Assembly (NCBI GenBank): GCA_951799405.1
Contig: OX637362.1
Coordinates: 12,572,493 to 12,636,492, forward strand
Direction of reading: 5' to 3'
DNA from: Agapetus fuscipes
Taxonomy: Eukaryota; Arthropoda; Insecta; Trichoptera; Glossosomatidae
DNA: 64,000 nucleotides
The position numbers and the translations under genes are program-made. The stretch's first letter is position 1. Every line of letters starts with the position of its first letter. Shown here in pieces: positions 63,926 through 64,000 of this stretch. The notes under the pieces are model-generated. The model was not told the DNA's origin. It saw only the letters and a list, made by a program, of their open reading frames with translations, and made no database searches.

Positions 63926-64000
63926 TGTAAAATGAGTGATGTAAAGAAAAAAACAATTGAGCAACGAACAAATGAATTACAAATTTTAAAACACAAATAC

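Noticed and set aside
63934..64000. ORF starting MSDVKKKTIEQRTNELQILK at the right edge
   Set aside because: It lies opposite the probable 5' UTR of the mariner relic and runs off the window, so it cannot be judged.

Overview
The window reads as repeat-dense, AT-rich arthropod nuclear DNA, most likely insect. Lepidoptera is plausible from the mix of R1-clade, RTE-like and tRNA-SINE elements, but nothing here proves it. I find no host protein-coding gene, rRNA gene or functional tRNA gene. The longest ORFs belong to two non-LTR retrotransposons; most other ORFs are short readings through repeats.

Main components. (1) RTE1, a non-LTR retrotransposon whose 3' UTR ends in (TTAGA)n or (TATAATC)n. 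It is the commonest repeat, with about 45 mostly 5'-truncated pieces, and coding remnants survive upstream of the UTR in several copies. (2) RTE2, a second RTE-like family with a very short 3' UTR and an (ACAGTT)n tail. (3) Two tRNA-derived SINEs: SINE1 (box A like TAGCTCAGTTGG, 19 pieces) and SINE2 (box A like TAGTCCAGTGG, 18 pieces). (4) LTR1, an LTR retrotransposon present as one internally deleted provirus and two solo LTRs, all on the minus strand with 4-bp target duplications (one site was ACCG). (5) Several MITE and fold-back families, notably MITE1 with CGCTGCC/CGCTCCC ends and 4-bp duplications. (6) Short insertions carrying hammerhead-like cores, possibly Penelope-related. (7) Single relics of an R1-clade element, a Jockey/CR1-like element, a pogo/Tigger-like transposon and a mariner.

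Layout. 1-2500: SINE1, RTE2 and RTE1 pieces. 2582-5216: a DNA transposon with a TTA duplication, split by the LTR1 provirus. 5251-13700: nested RTE1, MITE and SINE copies, and the pogo-like relic at 10156-10808. 13700-16150: R1-clade fragment with an open 727-codon pol frame. 16200-26000: RTE1, SINE and Penelope-like pieces and a solo LTR at 21259. 26900-31490: tandem duplications and nested RTE1/RTE2/SINE1. 32128-34320: RTE1 with two MITE1 copies, then the Jockey/CR1-like element. 34634-35309: minisatellite. 37829-38463: solo LTR. 38500-63500: scattered RTE1, SINE and MITE copies, including a perfect 116-bp-arm palindrome at 54050. 63466-63925: mariner relic at the right edge.

The elements do not form a pathway; they record layered insertions. 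In many cases the order of events can be read from interrupted copies and target-site duplications. Coordinates of degenerate repeat copies are good to about 5-15 bases; those with stated duplications are exact readings. Family names (RTE1, RTE2, SINE1, SINE2, LTR1, MITE1-3) are local labels, not database names.
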